Below, piece by piece: positions 23,736 to 32,447 of a stretch of DNA of 64,000 nt (position 1 is its first letter; each line of letters begins with the position of its first letter). Location: positions 124,001 through 188,000 of the forward strand of contig JACRJI010000016.1 in the NCBI GenBank assembly GCA_016235665.1, given 5' to 3'. The notes beneath the pieces are model-generated. The model ran no database searches. It saw only the letters and a program-made list of their open reading frames with translations, and was not told the DNA's origin. The stretch is from a candidate division TA06 bacterium (GTDB taxonomy: Bacteria > Edwardsbacteria > AC1 > EtOH8). The translations under genes were made by a program, and so were the position numbers.

Positions 23736-25607
23736 ATGAAGCTTTCCTTACTATCCCCCTATCTTTTGGACTCCGGGCTTAAGCCCCGCCAGATCGCGGA
23801 GTACAACCGACAGATCCGCCTGGGCACCGCCTACGCCGAAAGGCTGACCGCCCAGGAGCGGGCCCTGCTGGTCCGGCTGTTGAGCGATGAAGAACAGTCT
23901 CCCGGCACCGCCCACGTCATCACCGAAAAGGTCCAGAACGAGGACAAGCCCGAAGCCCTGCCCTCCCTGCTGTTCGGGGTGCTGGCCCCGGACTGGGCCG
24001 GCCTGGCCGACGCCTGCCTGGGGACGGTGCACGAGGCGGGACTGAATATAGCCTACACCCACGGCTTCATCCTGCGCCGGGAGCGCCAGAAACTGGGGGT
24101 GATCCTGATGGAGGTGGAGGTCAGCCCCAACCTGACCAAGCAGGCTTTGGACCGGGCCCGGGGCAAGGTCCAGGAGCGGCTGGCCCGGATCGCGGCCGAC
24201 GACGAGGCCAAGAAGACCCTGCAGCGCCAGGAATCGCGGCGGCTCTACGCCTTCACCGCCGTCACCGACGCCCTGAAGAAGCAGGTCAACGAGCAGGACC
24301 TTAAGGAGATCATGGGCGACAACGGCGAGGCCATAAAATTCTTCGTGGCCCGCCAGGAGTCCTACATCAACCAGAGGCCGCTGGAGGCTATCGCCCGCCA
24401 GGTGCTGGTCAATTTCCGGTTAAAGAGCCGGATCCGCCAGGGGCTTTCCACCACCGAGGTCGACATCGGGCCGATCCCCTTCGGCTACAAGGATCTTACC
24501 ACCCTGACCATCATCACCAAAGAGAACTGGCTGACCTACGAACTGCTGCTGCGGCTGATCGACCAGGAACTGCCGGGGTACCGCCGCTACGACGACTACG
24601 CCTATTTTACCACCGACAAACTGTCGGTCTATCATCTGGAGATCACCGGCCCTGATGACAAGCCCCTGAGTTCCCAATCCGCCAAAAGCCTGGAGGCCAG
24701 GATCAAATCGCCGCCCTCTTCCAGGGAAGCTTTGGGCCCCACGCCCGGAGTGGAGCTGATCCGGCGCAAGATCGTCCCCCCCATGCTGGACGAGGAACGG
24801 GAGCTTAAGATCCCCCAGGGCTACATCCACCCCCATGCCCCGGACAACTTCAAGCTGATCGCGGTGGCCTCGGGCGCCGATGCCGGACAGGGATTGAACC
24901 TGGTGGCCGCCCTCTCCGCCGTGCCCGGCCTTTCGGCGGCCATGCCAGACAAGCCCAGCCACTTAAGCCACAGCCAGAACGGAGCGGAGGTGATCCAGGA
25001 GATATCCATCATCGACATCTGGATAGACCGCAAGACCCTGTTCCCCGCCGGAGGCTTGTTCAACGAGGAGGAGGTCTACACCAGGATCGAACAGGCGGTC
25101 CGGAACATTCCCGGCTTCGGCCCCCGGCTCAGGATATTTGACCGCACCAGCCGGGCCCTGCGCCAGATGCGGCTGGCGGCGGTAGTGGAACTGGCCCAAA
25201 GGGAGAACATACCGGCCCAGGAGATAAAATCCCTGTTCTACAACCTAGGCGATAAATGCCTGCTGAACCCGGAGATCCCTGACAGCGCAGTATTCTCCCA
25301 GCTCAAGCTCTGGCAGCAGATCCAAAAACCGGAACCCGGCCTAAAAGGCCTAAGCTACCGCCTGCAGAATCTTCAAATGACCTCGGACCAGGACCAGTAT
25401 ACCGCCCTGGCGGTGGCCCTGCCTTCTGGCTCGGACCTGCTGGTCAGGGTGATGGCGCTGGCCGGCGGCTACCAGGTGTTATCGGTCTGCCGCAGCGACC
25501 TTTCCCGGATAACCCTGCTGCTGTTCTCGCTTACCTGCCACGACCTGCCCCTGAGCGAAAAACAACAGGCAGCCCTGTCCGCCAAACTGGGCGAGCTTTC
25601 CGCCTGA
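23736..25607 (+). CDS. Large protein of unknown function with ACT-like N-terminal region
   Basis: 623 residues, no signal peptide or membrane segment, so cytoplasmic. Around residues 80-130 'FGVLAPDWAGLADACLGTV' then 'GLNIAYTHGF' has the beta-alpha-beta pattern of ACT ligand-binding domains (DxxGL...nI). A similar pattern near 375-400 (LIAVASGADAGQGLNLVAAL) suggests a second copy. A helical, charged stretch (140-210) lies between. I see no catalytic motif and cannot name the family. Large NAD-glutamate dehydrogenases also begin with ACT domains but no dehydrogenase domain is present here. No clear Shine-Dalgarno; the promoter is almost on the ATG. It may be an amino-acid or nucleotide sensor; this is speculative. 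Confidence 0.7.
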   Translation: MKLSLLSPYLLDSGLKPRQIAEYNRQIRLGTAYAERLTAQERALLVRLLSDEEQSPGTAHVITEKVQNEDKPEALPSLLFGVLAPDWAGLADACLGTVHEAGLNIAYTHGFILRRERQKLGVILMEVEVSPNLTKQALDRARGKVQERLARIAADDEAKKTLQRQESRRLYAFTAVTDALKKQVNEQDLKEIMGDNGEAIKFFVARQESYINQRPLEAIARQVLVNFRLKSRIRQGLSTTEVDIGPIPFGYKDLTTLTIITKENWLTYELLLRLIDQELPGYRRYDDYAYFTTDKLSVYHLEITGPDDKPLSSQSAKSLEARIKSPPSSREALGPTPGVELIRRKIVPPMLDEERELKIPQGYIHPHAPDNFKLIAVASGADAGQGLNLVAALSAVPGLSAAMPDKPSHLSHSQNGAEVIQEISIIDIWIDRKTLFPAGGLFNEEEVYTRIEQAVRNIPGFGPRLRIFDRTSRALRQMRLAAVVELAQRENIPAQEIKSLFYNLGDKCLLNPEIPDSAVFSQLKLWQQIQKPEPGLKGLSYRLQNLQMTSDQDQYTALAVALPSGSDLLVRVMALAGGYQVLSVCRSDLSRITLLLFSLTCHDLPLSEKQQAALSAKLGELSA

Positions 25608-25758
25608 GATTATAGAAGGTTAACCATAAAACATGTGGTGAGTTAATCGAACCAGGCACAAAACGCGCAAAACAACCGTGTTTAACGTTAATACGTAGTA
25701 ACTCTGTTACGATTTGGGATTGAAATCATGTTAATCGTGTCTTTCCTTAAGTGACCTT

Positions 25759-26532
25759 ATGCACCAAGCGATAACCTTTGATCTTTGGGAGACCCTGATA
25801 GCCGACTCCAAGGCTTTGGACAAAAAGCGCGCGGTTTCCCGGGTGGAACGGGCGCACCACATCCTGCGCCGGGCTGGCTTTGACGTGTCCCGTAAAGAAC
25901 TGGACCTGGCCCATCAGGCGGTTTGGGAAAGTTGCCGGATAAAATGGGAAAAAGCCCGCGATGTTTCCTTTCACGGCCAGTTAAGAATGTTTTTGGATCT
26001 GGCCCGGCCCGGTTTGGCCGAAAGCCTGAAGCCCGGGACATTGAGGGGGATTGAGAAAGCCTATTCACAGGCGGTCCTGTTGTATCCTCCCCGGATGATA
26101 AAAGGCGCCGATCAGGTCTTGCAGGGATTGTGCAAGGACGGATATAAGCTTGGACTGATCTGCAACACCGGCCGCACCCCTGGTTTTGTTTTGAGACAAC
26201 TGTTGACCAGATACCGTCTGCTGAAATATTTTGACGTGGCCCTGTTCTCGGACGAGACAATGGTCCGCAAACCGGACGCTAAGATCTTCCGGCTGGCCTT
26301 AAAAGCCCTGAACTGCCATCCCAGCCGGGCCCTGCATGTGGGTGACGACCTGAAAAACGATGTCCAGGGGGCTTTGAACATTGGAATGCAGGTTGTCTGG
26401 ATCGAGCAGCCCGGGCAAAGGGCTCCGGCAAAAGTCAAAAGAATAAAAAGCGTGGCCGGTATCCCCCGCCTGCGGGCCATAGCCCTTTGGCGGGCGCAGG
26501 CCCGGCACCTAAAACAAGAACCCGGCCGTTAA
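25759..26532 (+). CDS. HAD superfamily hydrolase
   Basis: 257 residues. Motif I is FDLWETL with nucleophile D8, motif II LICNTG, motif III the lysine in RKPDAKIF, motif IV HVGDDLKNDV. A helical cap (about 20-95) sits between motifs I and II. The position two after the nucleophile is W10, not the Asp that phosphatases use as acid/base; haloacid dehalogenases and some other HAD enzymes also lack it, so ordinary phosphatase activity is uncertain. The TAA stop lies in the loop of the terminator hairpin. The 150-base gap upstream has no clear promoter. Confidence 0.87.
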   Translation: MHQAITFDLWETLIADSKALDKKRAVSRVERAHHILRRAGFDVSRKELDLAHQAVWESCRIKWEKARDVSFHGQLRMFLDLARPGLAESLKPGTLRGIEKAYSQAVLLYPPRMIKGADQVLQGLCKDGYKLGLICNTGRTPGFVLRQLLTRYRLLKYFDVALFSDETMVRKPDAKIFRLALKALNCHPSRALHVGDDLKNDVQGALNIGMQVVWIEQPGQRAPAKVKRIKSVAGIPRLRAIALWRAQARHLKQEPGR

Positions 26533-26551
26533 AGGCCGGGTTCTTGTTTTT
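26511..26551. terminator. Bidirectional terminator between HAD and copA genes
   Basis: Perfect 17-bp stem (26511-26527 with 26534-26550) with a six-base loop. A-rich and T-rich ends make it work on both strands, serving convergent genes. The stem takes up the last codons of the HAD gene and its stop codon is in the loop. Confidence 0.9.
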
Positions 26552-26572
26552 AGATTTTGATTCACTCATAAT

Positions 26573-26599
26573 ATCTGCGTAAATCTGTGAAATCTGCGG
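26573..26599. repeat. Three tandem 9-base repeats (consensus AATCTGCGN)
   Basis: Units such as aatctgtga and aatctgcgg in direct succession, followed by ATG. The same 9-mer recurs in two copies at 48300-48317, also followed by ATG. Confidence 0.75.
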
Positions 26600-26628
26600 A
26601 TGAAGATGTGTTTCCATATTTTTAGCCG

Positions 26629-29064
26629 TTACTTCCAGCGCTTCAGCCTTAAGCTGTTGCTGACCACGCTGACCGAGGAGAAGGCCATGGCCAGAGCGGC
26701 GAACATCGGGTTGAGCAATATGCCGAAGAAGGGATAGAGCAGTCCGGCCGCCACCGGTATTCCGACGACATTGTAGAAGAAGGCCCAGAAGAGGTTTTGC
26801 TTGATGACCTTCAGGGTGGACCGTGACAGCCGGATGGTCTTGAGTATAAGGTTCAGGTCGTCCCCCATCAGGATCACATCGGCCGATTCTATGGCCACGT
26901 CGGTCCCCCTGCCCATGGCGATACCGATATCGGCCTGGGCCAAGGCCGGGGCGTCGTTGATGCCGTCGCCCACCATGGCCACCACCGAGCTCCCGGCCTG
27001 CAGTTTCCTGATCTCCTCCGCCTTGTCCCGGGGCAGGACCTCGGAGATGGTTTTGTCCACCCCCAGCTGCCCGGCGATGGCCGAGGCCACTTCCTGGTGG
27101 TCGCCGGTGATCATGGCGGCCTTCAGCCCCAGGGCCCGCAGGCTGGAAACGGCCTGGGGGGCGTTCTCCCTCAGGGTATCGGCCACAGCGATGATCCCGG
27201 CCGGGGCTCCATCCACGGCCATATAGATGACGGTCTTGCCCTCCTGCTGCAGCCGGGCGGCCAGCTTTTCCAAGGTGGGAAAATCCACCCCGGTCTGATC
27301 CATCAGAAGCCTGTTGCCTATCACCACCGCTCTGCCGTTCACCTGACAGCTCAGCCCCGCTCCGGGCAGGGCCTTGAAGCCGGAAGTCTTAAGCATGTCA
27401 ATTTTCTTCATCCGGGCATAATCGGCCACCGCCTGGCCGATGGGGTGTTCGGAGGAACTTTCGGCCGAAGCGGCCAGGGCCAGCAGCTGCTCCTCGTCCA
27501 GATCCGGCGACACCGCCACGTTGGTGACGGTGATCCTTCCGGTGGTCAGGGTCCCGGTCTTGTCGAAGACGATGGTGTCCAGGCTCCCGGCCTTTTCCAG
27601 GATCTCCCCCCGCCGGATCAGGATGCCCAGTTCCGCCCCCCGCCCGGTACCCACCATGATGGCGGTGGGAGTGGCCAGGCCCAGGGCGCAGGGACAGGCT
27701 ATGACTAAGACCGCCACCGCGTTGATCAGGGCCAGTTTGAAGGACGGCCCGAAGACCAGCCACAGGATGAAGGTCAGGGCGGCCGCGGCCATGACGATGG
27801 GAACGAAGACCGAAGCTATCTTGTCGGCCAGCCGCTGGATGGGAGCCTTGCTGCCCTGGGCCTCCTCCACCAGCTTGATGATCTGGGCCAGCACGGTCTC
27901 CCGCCCCACTTTTTGCGCCTGGAACCGGAAGGCCCCTGTCTTGTTGATGGTGCCTCCGGTCACCTGGTCCCCGGCCGCCTTGTCAACCGGAATGCTTTCC
28001 CCGGTGATCATGGATTCGTCCAGGGACGAAAAGCCCTCCAGGATCACGCCGTCGGCAGCCACCCGCTCGCCCGGCCGGACAGAGATTACGTCCCCGGTCT
28101 TTACCTGCTCGATGGGCAGTTCTATTTCCCGCCCGTCTTTTATCACCCGGGCTGTTTTGGCCTGCAGTCCTATCAGGCGTTTGATGGCTTGGGAAGTCCT
28201 GCCCCGGGCCCCGGCCTCCAACATCCGGCCCAGCAGGATCAAAGTGATGATCACCGCCGAAGAGTCGTAATAATAGGCTTGCTGCAGCCCGGCCTGGGCA
28301 AAGAAACCCGGGAGCACCGTGGCCAGCAGGCTGTAACCGAAGGCGGCCGAAGTGCCCACCGCCACCAGGGTGTCCATGTCCGCATTGCGCCTTTTAATGG
28401 AAGCCCACAGCCCCTTGTAAAACAGCCAGCCCGAGAAGAACTGGACCGGGGCGGCCAGGGCCAGCATCAGCCAGGGATTGTGCAGCCAACCGGGCAGGAA
28501 GGGCAGGACCATATGCATCCCGCCTAGGAACAAAGGAACGGAAAATGTCAAGGCGAATAAAAACCTTTTTCTGAGCGACGAGTAATATTTATCCCGCTGC
28601 CCTTCCAGCGACCGGACCTGAACCGGCATGGAACCTTCCGCGGCGGACTGAGGCTCGGGGACCTCGTACCCAGCGTTGACTATCGCTCCTTTTATCCGCT
28701 CCGGGTCGGTGGCTCCGGACAGGAAGGAAATGCCGGCCCGCTCCGTGGCCAGGTTCACCGTGGCCGAGACCACACCGGGGCTGGCCAAAAGCGCCTTCTC
28801 TACGTTCAGCACACAGCTGGCGCAATGCATCCCGGCCACCGGCAGCTCGAGCTTCTGCAGCGGCACCTGGTAACCGGAATCATTGACGGCCTGCACGATC
28901 TCCGGGACCGTGATCAGTCCGGGGTCGTATTCGACCAGGGCCTTTTCCGTGGCCAGGTTCACCGCGGCCGACTGCACCCCCTTCAGCCGCTTGAGATACT
29001 GCTCCACGTTGTTGACGCAGGAAGCGCAGTGCATCCCGCTGATCGGGATCTCGATCTTGTTCAT
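26629..29064 (-). CDS. copA: Copper-exporting P1B-type ATPase
   Basis: 811 residues from the ATG at 29062-29064, chosen because AAAGGA lies five bases before it; the frame is open further upstream. Two heavy-metal domains each carry GMHCASC (C13/C16 and C81/C84). The membrane CPC motif (ACPCALGLATP), phosphorylation DKTGTLT, SSEHPIG and MVGDGINDAPAL follow in order, and eight membrane helices fit. CPC with paired GMHCASC domains points to Cu(I) export from the cytoplasm. It is alone between a divergent membrane-protein gene and a bidirectional terminator. No CueR-type or CsoR gene is adjacent. Confidence 0.96.
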   Translation of the reverse strand: MNKIEIPISGMHCASCVNNVEQYLKRLKGVQSAAVNLATEKALVEYDPGLITVPEIVQAVNDSGYQVPLQKLELPVAGMHCASCVLNVEKALLASPGVVSATVNLATERAGISFLSGATDPERIKGAIVNAGYEVPEPQSAAEGSMPVQVRSLEGQRDKYYSSLRKRFLFALTFSVPLFLGGMHMVLPFLPGWLHNPWLMLALAAPVQFFSGWLFYKGLWASIKRRNADMDTLVAVGTSAAFGYSLLATVLPGFFAQAGLQQAYYYDSSAVIITLILLGRMLEAGARGRTSQAIKRLIGLQAKTARVIKDGREIELPIEQVKTGDVISVRPGERVAADGVILEGFSSLDESMITGESIPVDKAAGDQVTGGTINKTGAFRFQAQKVGRETVLAQIIKLVEEAQGSKAPIQRLADKIASVFVPIVMAAAALTFILWLVFGPSFKLALINAVAVLVIACPCALGLATPTAIMVGTGRGAELGILIRRGEILEKAGSLDTIVFDKTGTLTTGRITVTNVAVSPDLDEEQLLALAASAESSSEHPIGQAVADYARMKKIDMLKTSGFKALPGAGLSCQVNGRAVVIGNRLLMDQTGVDFPTLEKLAARLQQEGKTVIYMAVDGAPAGIIAVADTLRENAPQAVSSLRALGLKAAMITGDHQEVASAIAGQLGVDKTISEVLPRDKAEEIRKLQAGSSVVAMVGDGINDAPALAQADIGIAMGRGTDVAIESADVILMGDDLNLILKTIRLSRSTLKVIKQNLFWAFFYNVVGIPVAAGLLYPFFGILLNPMFAALAMAFSSVSVVSNSLRLKRWK

Positions 29065-29145
29065 GCCCATCCTTTGCTGGTTGTCTGCCTTGAAAGTTTT
29101 CTGTCCGGGACGGCCCCAACGGCCTTTGATGGCGCCCCTCAAGTC

Positions 29146-29174
29146 AGTATAACACCAAAAAAGCATTTTCACAA
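29146..29174 (-). promoter_or_regulatory. Sigma70-type promoter for copA
   Basis: Minus strand TTGTGA (29174-29169), 17-base spacer, TATACT (29151-29146), about 80 bases before the chosen ATG. I see no obvious CueR-type dyad in the spacer, which is normal length rather than the 19 bases of MerR-family promoters. Confidence 0.6.
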
Positions 29175-29202
29175 GGTCCGGGAAATATTTTGGATTTTTT
29201 GC

Positions 29203-29231
29203 TTGACTTATGGCGTGCTTTAACCTATCAT
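29203..29231 (+). promoter_or_regulatory. Sigma70-type promoter for the TPR membrane protein
   Basis: TTGACT (29203-29208), 17-base spacer, TATCAT (29226-29231), 39 bases before the ATG at 29271. It runs divergently from the copA promoter only about 30 bases away. Confidence 0.7.
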
Positions 29232-29270
29232 TTTACATATGTTTATAAAACTCACAATCCAAATCCATTT

Positions 29271-31238
29271 ATGATGAAAAAAAGAATCCTGTTGTTCCTG
29301 GCCGTCTTGATCCTGTCCGCAGTTCCCTGCTTTTCCCAGAATAGGGAGGATGACCCCGGGGAAGCGGCGCCTATCCAAACGGCTGTGCCCGCAAAGGTTT
29401 TGGCCGACAGCCAATCCTTTTACCGTCTGCTGGACTGGCCCTTGTTGTGGCAGAAAAGCCGAACCGGTTTATCTGGGGATTCCGTTGATCAGTCTTTGGA
29501 TCTGGCTGATTCGGCCCTGACCAAGGCTGCCTCTTTGGATATCAGTCTGCCCCTCCAGGCTGGTTATCTTAAAAACCTTTCTCGCCAGGCTTTGCGGGAG
29601 CGTAACCGGAACCTGGATTACCGCTATTACCAGCTGGCCCTCAAGGCCGATCCCACATATCCCGGTCTTATTTACAATTATTTTTTGATCCAGCAGGAGC
29701 GGACCGGATTCAGCCAGGCCTTGAAGGATTCCTGGAACTATTTCAATTCGGCCAGAAAGTATTTCCAGTTTGAATTGGGTTTTTCCGCCAAAGCCCTGAT
29801 CATGGTCTCGATTTTCCTTTTGACTGCCAGCCTGATATTCCTGCTGCTGCTGGCGGTGAAGCACTTGCCATACCTGCACCATATATTTAGCGATCTGATG
29901 CCCGATGTCATGCCGCCATACAGCCGCCGACTGATCACCGCCGCCCTATTGGTCTCATTATGCCTTATCCTGGGGTTCGTAAGCCTGGTCCTGCCGGCGG
30001 CCCTGATGGCGATCGCGGGCTCGGTCTACGCCTCCCGTAAGGAGAAGATACTGCTGCTTTTGGTACTGGTGCTTTTAACAGCTTCCGGTCTGGGCCTTAC
30101 GGCCGGACGGCATTTGTTCGTCACTATGAACGATGATTACATCCAGGCCTTGGCCCGGGCCAATCATTCAGAGGCTGACGCCAGGCTCAAGGCCCAGCTG
30201 TCCAAATGCCAGCAGCAGCGCCCCGATAACCTGACCCCGCTGTTTTGCCTGGCCCTGATGGAAAAACGATCCGGTGATTTCGGCCAGGCCCGGCAGTATC
30301 TGGAGACTATGCTGGCGAACGGTGGACAAAACTCCAAGGTTTTGAATAATCTGGGAAACATGCTTTTCTACCAGGGGAAGATCGACAGTGCCGCTGATTT
30401 TTACCGCCGGGCCATCCAGGTCAACCCGGCGGCGACCCTGCCCCATTACAACCTGGCCCAAGCCTATTTCAAGCAGGTTGATTTCAAGGCCGCCGACCAG
30501 GAACGGGAATACGCTATGCTCTTGGACCGGGCGGGCATATCGTCCCGAGCCGGTTTTCAGGATGCCGGACTGGTGCTGGATGAACTGATACCTGCATCAT
30601 ATTTCTGGGGTCAAGTCTGGCTGGGCTTGGATCCCTTGTCCGGCTTCAGCCCGGCCGAGTCAGCCGGTTTGATGGGACTGAACCTGTGGCTACCCGGATG
30701 GCTGGGACTGGCACTGCTGGGTTTGGGACTGATAGTGGTGATAGTATTTTTCAATGGCCCGGCGCCTGATCGCTGTTCGGTCTGCGGCAAGGCGGTCTGT
30801 TCCCAATGCCAGAAGACCTCCGCCCAGCAGGACCTGCTATGCTCCGATTGCCACCAGGTGATCTCGGCCGCCACTTCGCCGGAGTTGCAGGAAACAATGA
30901 CCTCCAAGCTGAAGTTGCAGAGGACCAAGCGCAGGGTCTGGACCGGGGCCATTTCCAACCTGCTGGTGCCGGGTTCGGTGCTGTTACTTGAAAGCATGAC
31001 TGTCCTGGCCCTGCTGTTGGCCTTCCTCTGGGGAGGGATATATGCCATACTTTGCGGATTTAAACTTTTGCTTTTCCCCCGGGACCTCCAGTATTACATC
31101 TTTCAGACCGGGCCGGGCTGGCTGATCATAACTCTGTTGATCCTGAGCTGGCTTTTCACCTGGGTGATTTTCCTGAAACACTCTAATCTGCTGGCCCATC
31201 CGGCCCAGCCTGTAAAGGATGGTACTCATGGAAGGTAA
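29271..31238 (+). CDS. Membrane TPR protein with zinc-ribbon-like cysteine cluster
   Basis: 655 residues from the first ATG of an ATGATG pair; the frame is open upstream but the signal peptide KKRILLFLAVLILSAVPCFSQ begins here. Membrane segments follow around 175-200, 220-275, 480-505 and at the C-terminus. Two or three TPR units lie at about 325-420 (LNNLGNMLFYQGKIDSAADFY). After a membrane segment comes a compact cysteine cluster, CSVCGKAVCSQCQ then CSDCH, like a B-box or zinc ribbon. Part of the protein thus faces each side of the inner membrane. No Shine-Dalgarno is visible. The stop overlaps the DUF4388 start by 11 bases, so the two probably work together. Function unknown. Confidence 0.82.
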   Translation: MMKKRILLFLAVLILSAVPCFSQNREDDPGEAAPIQTAVPAKVLADSQSFYRLLDWPLLWQKSRTGLSGDSVDQSLDLADSALTKAASLDISLPLQAGYLKNLSRQALRERNRNLDYRYYQLALKADPTYPGLIYNYFLIQQERTGFSQALKDSWNYFNSARKYFQFELGFSAKALIMVSIFLLTASLIFLLLLAVKHLPYLHHIFSDLMPDVMPPYSRRLITAALLVSLCLILGFVSLVLPAALMAIAGSVYASRKEKILLLLVLVLLTASGLGLTAGRHLFVTMNDDYIQALARANHSEADARLKAQLSKCQQQRPDNLTPLFCLALMEKRSGDFGQARQYLETMLANGGQNSKVLNNLGNMLFYQGKIDSAADFYRRAIQVNPAATLPHYNLAQAYFKQVDFKAADQEREYAMLLDRAGISSRAGFQDAGLVLDELIPASYFWGQVWLGLDPLSGFSPAESAGLMGLNLWLPGWLGLALLGLGLIVVIVFFNGPAPDRCSVCGKAVCSQCQKTSAQQDLLCSDCHQVISAATSPELQETMTSKLKLQRTKRRVWTGAISNLLVPGSVLLLESMTVLALLLAFLWGGIYAILCGFKLLLFPRDLQYYIFQTGPGWLIITLLILSWLFTWVIFLKHSNLLAHPAQPVKDGTHGR

Positions 31239-32304
31239 TGTCAAAGAATTCGGACTGGCCGACGTCATTCAATTCATCTCCACCAGCCAGAAGACCGGAG
31301 TGCTGCTGCTTGACCATCATACCGACACCGCCTCCATCGCCTTCTCCAACGGCGACATCACCGCCGCGGTCTACGGCCGGAAGGGCAAGCAGGACCAGCT
31401 GCAGGACTACCTGTTCCGCTCCAAGAAGCTTGATACCGGTACCATTCAGAAGCTGACCCAGATCCAGAAGGACACCAACCTGGGCATCGACGAGGTGATG
31501 ATCAAGGAGCAGATCATGACCGAGGAGGAACTGTTCGGTGTGATCGCCTTCAAGATACAGGAGGTGATAGACGACATCTTCACCTGGAGCGACGCTCACT
31601 ACAAATTCGACGCCCAGGCCGATCTTTACACCAAGAGCCGGACCAAACTCACCATTCCCCCGGCCACTTTGCTGATGGAAGCCATGCGCCGCAAGGACGA
31701 GTGGCCCCGGATAAAGATGGCCATCCCCTCCGAGGACATAGTACTGTTGATCAAGCCCGACGGCATGCTGCCCTACGACGCCCTGCCCGAGGCCAAGCAG
31801 ATGATGGAGTTCATTGACGGCCAGCGAACCATCTCGGAAATGATCCAGCTCTCCGGCTTCGGGCGCTTCCGGACCTTTAACGCCTTGTTCCATTTGTTCG
31901 AGCTGGGGATGATCGAGCGCAAGGTCATCGAGAGTACCGCCCCGCCAAGGACCTTGGCCAAGCCCAAGACCCCGTCCCCGTTGTTAAAATATGTGGGGCC
32001 AGCCGCCACGATGGTGGCCACCATAGGAATCGTGCTGATTTTTTTAACCGCCGCGGTCTTCGGGGGACATAAGATAAGCCTGCTGCTGGATTCCGGGACC
32101 AACTTAGTGGACGAACTGCTTTTGAAATCGGCCCGGGACAAGTATCAGCAGGAAATTGAGATCTATAAGATGCTCAACGGGCGCTACCCGGAGGAACTTG
32201 GGCAGGTGGTAAATGACCGGAGGTATTTGTACCAGTTGCAGTACGGGGTTTCCGGGGATGGGCAGAGATTTGAGTTGCGAGAGGTGAGTCTGAACGAAAA
32301 TTAA
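31228..32304 (+). CDS. DUF4388 domain protein with membrane anchor
   Basis: 358 residues from the ATG at 31228, which has AAAGGA upstream; an in-frame ATG nine bases earlier is less well placed. Residues 1-130 (MEGNVKEFGLADVIQFI...TGVLLLDHH...IAFSNGDI) are a DUF4388 domain, common in proteins tied to gliding, chemotaxis or GTPase signalling. A helical middle region, one membrane segment (about 253-277) and a short C-terminal part follow; the latter (YKMLNGRYPEELGQVV) resembles the soluble end of type II secretion pseudopilins. It overlaps the previous gene by 11 bases. A DUF4388 sensory or scaffold role is inferred. Confidence 0.85.
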   Translation: MEGNVKEFGLADVIQFISTSQKTGVLLLDHHTDTASIAFSNGDITAAVYGRKGKQDQLQDYLFRSKKLDTGTIQKLTQIQKDTNLGIDEVMIKEQIMTEEELFGVIAFKIQEVIDDIFTWSDAHYKFDAQADLYTKSRTKLTIPPATLLMEAMRRKDEWPRIKMAIPSEDIVLLIKPDGMLPYDALPEAKQMMEFIDGQRTISEMIQLSGFGRFRTFNALFHLFELGMIERKVIESTAPPRTLAKPKTPSPLLKYVGPAATMVATIGIVLIFLTAAVFGGHKISLLLDSGTNLVDELLLKSARDKYQQEIEIYKMLNGRYPEELGQVVNDRRYLYQLQYGVSGDGQRFELREVSLNEN

Positions 32305-32316
32305 CGGATACATGAG

Positions 32317-32350
32317 AAAAGCCCGGTCAGTTATGACCGGGCTTTTCTAT
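32317..32350 (+). terminator. Intrinsic terminator after the DUF4388 gene
   Basis: A 12-bp stem (32318-32329 with 32334-32345), four-base loop GTTA, then TCTAT with part of the T tract within the stem end. Confidence 0.85.
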
Positions 32351-32447
32351 CTGATTTCAATGCCCCAAAGTATTTTTTGTGCCTTTTGTGCCCATTCGAC
32401 ATTGCTCAGGGCAGACTTTTTGTTGTTAATAAATCCTGTCCCCGCCC

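Noticed and set aside
29065-29190. CueR-type operator before copA
   Set aside because: The promoter spacer is 17 bases, not 19, and no characteristic dyad was found.
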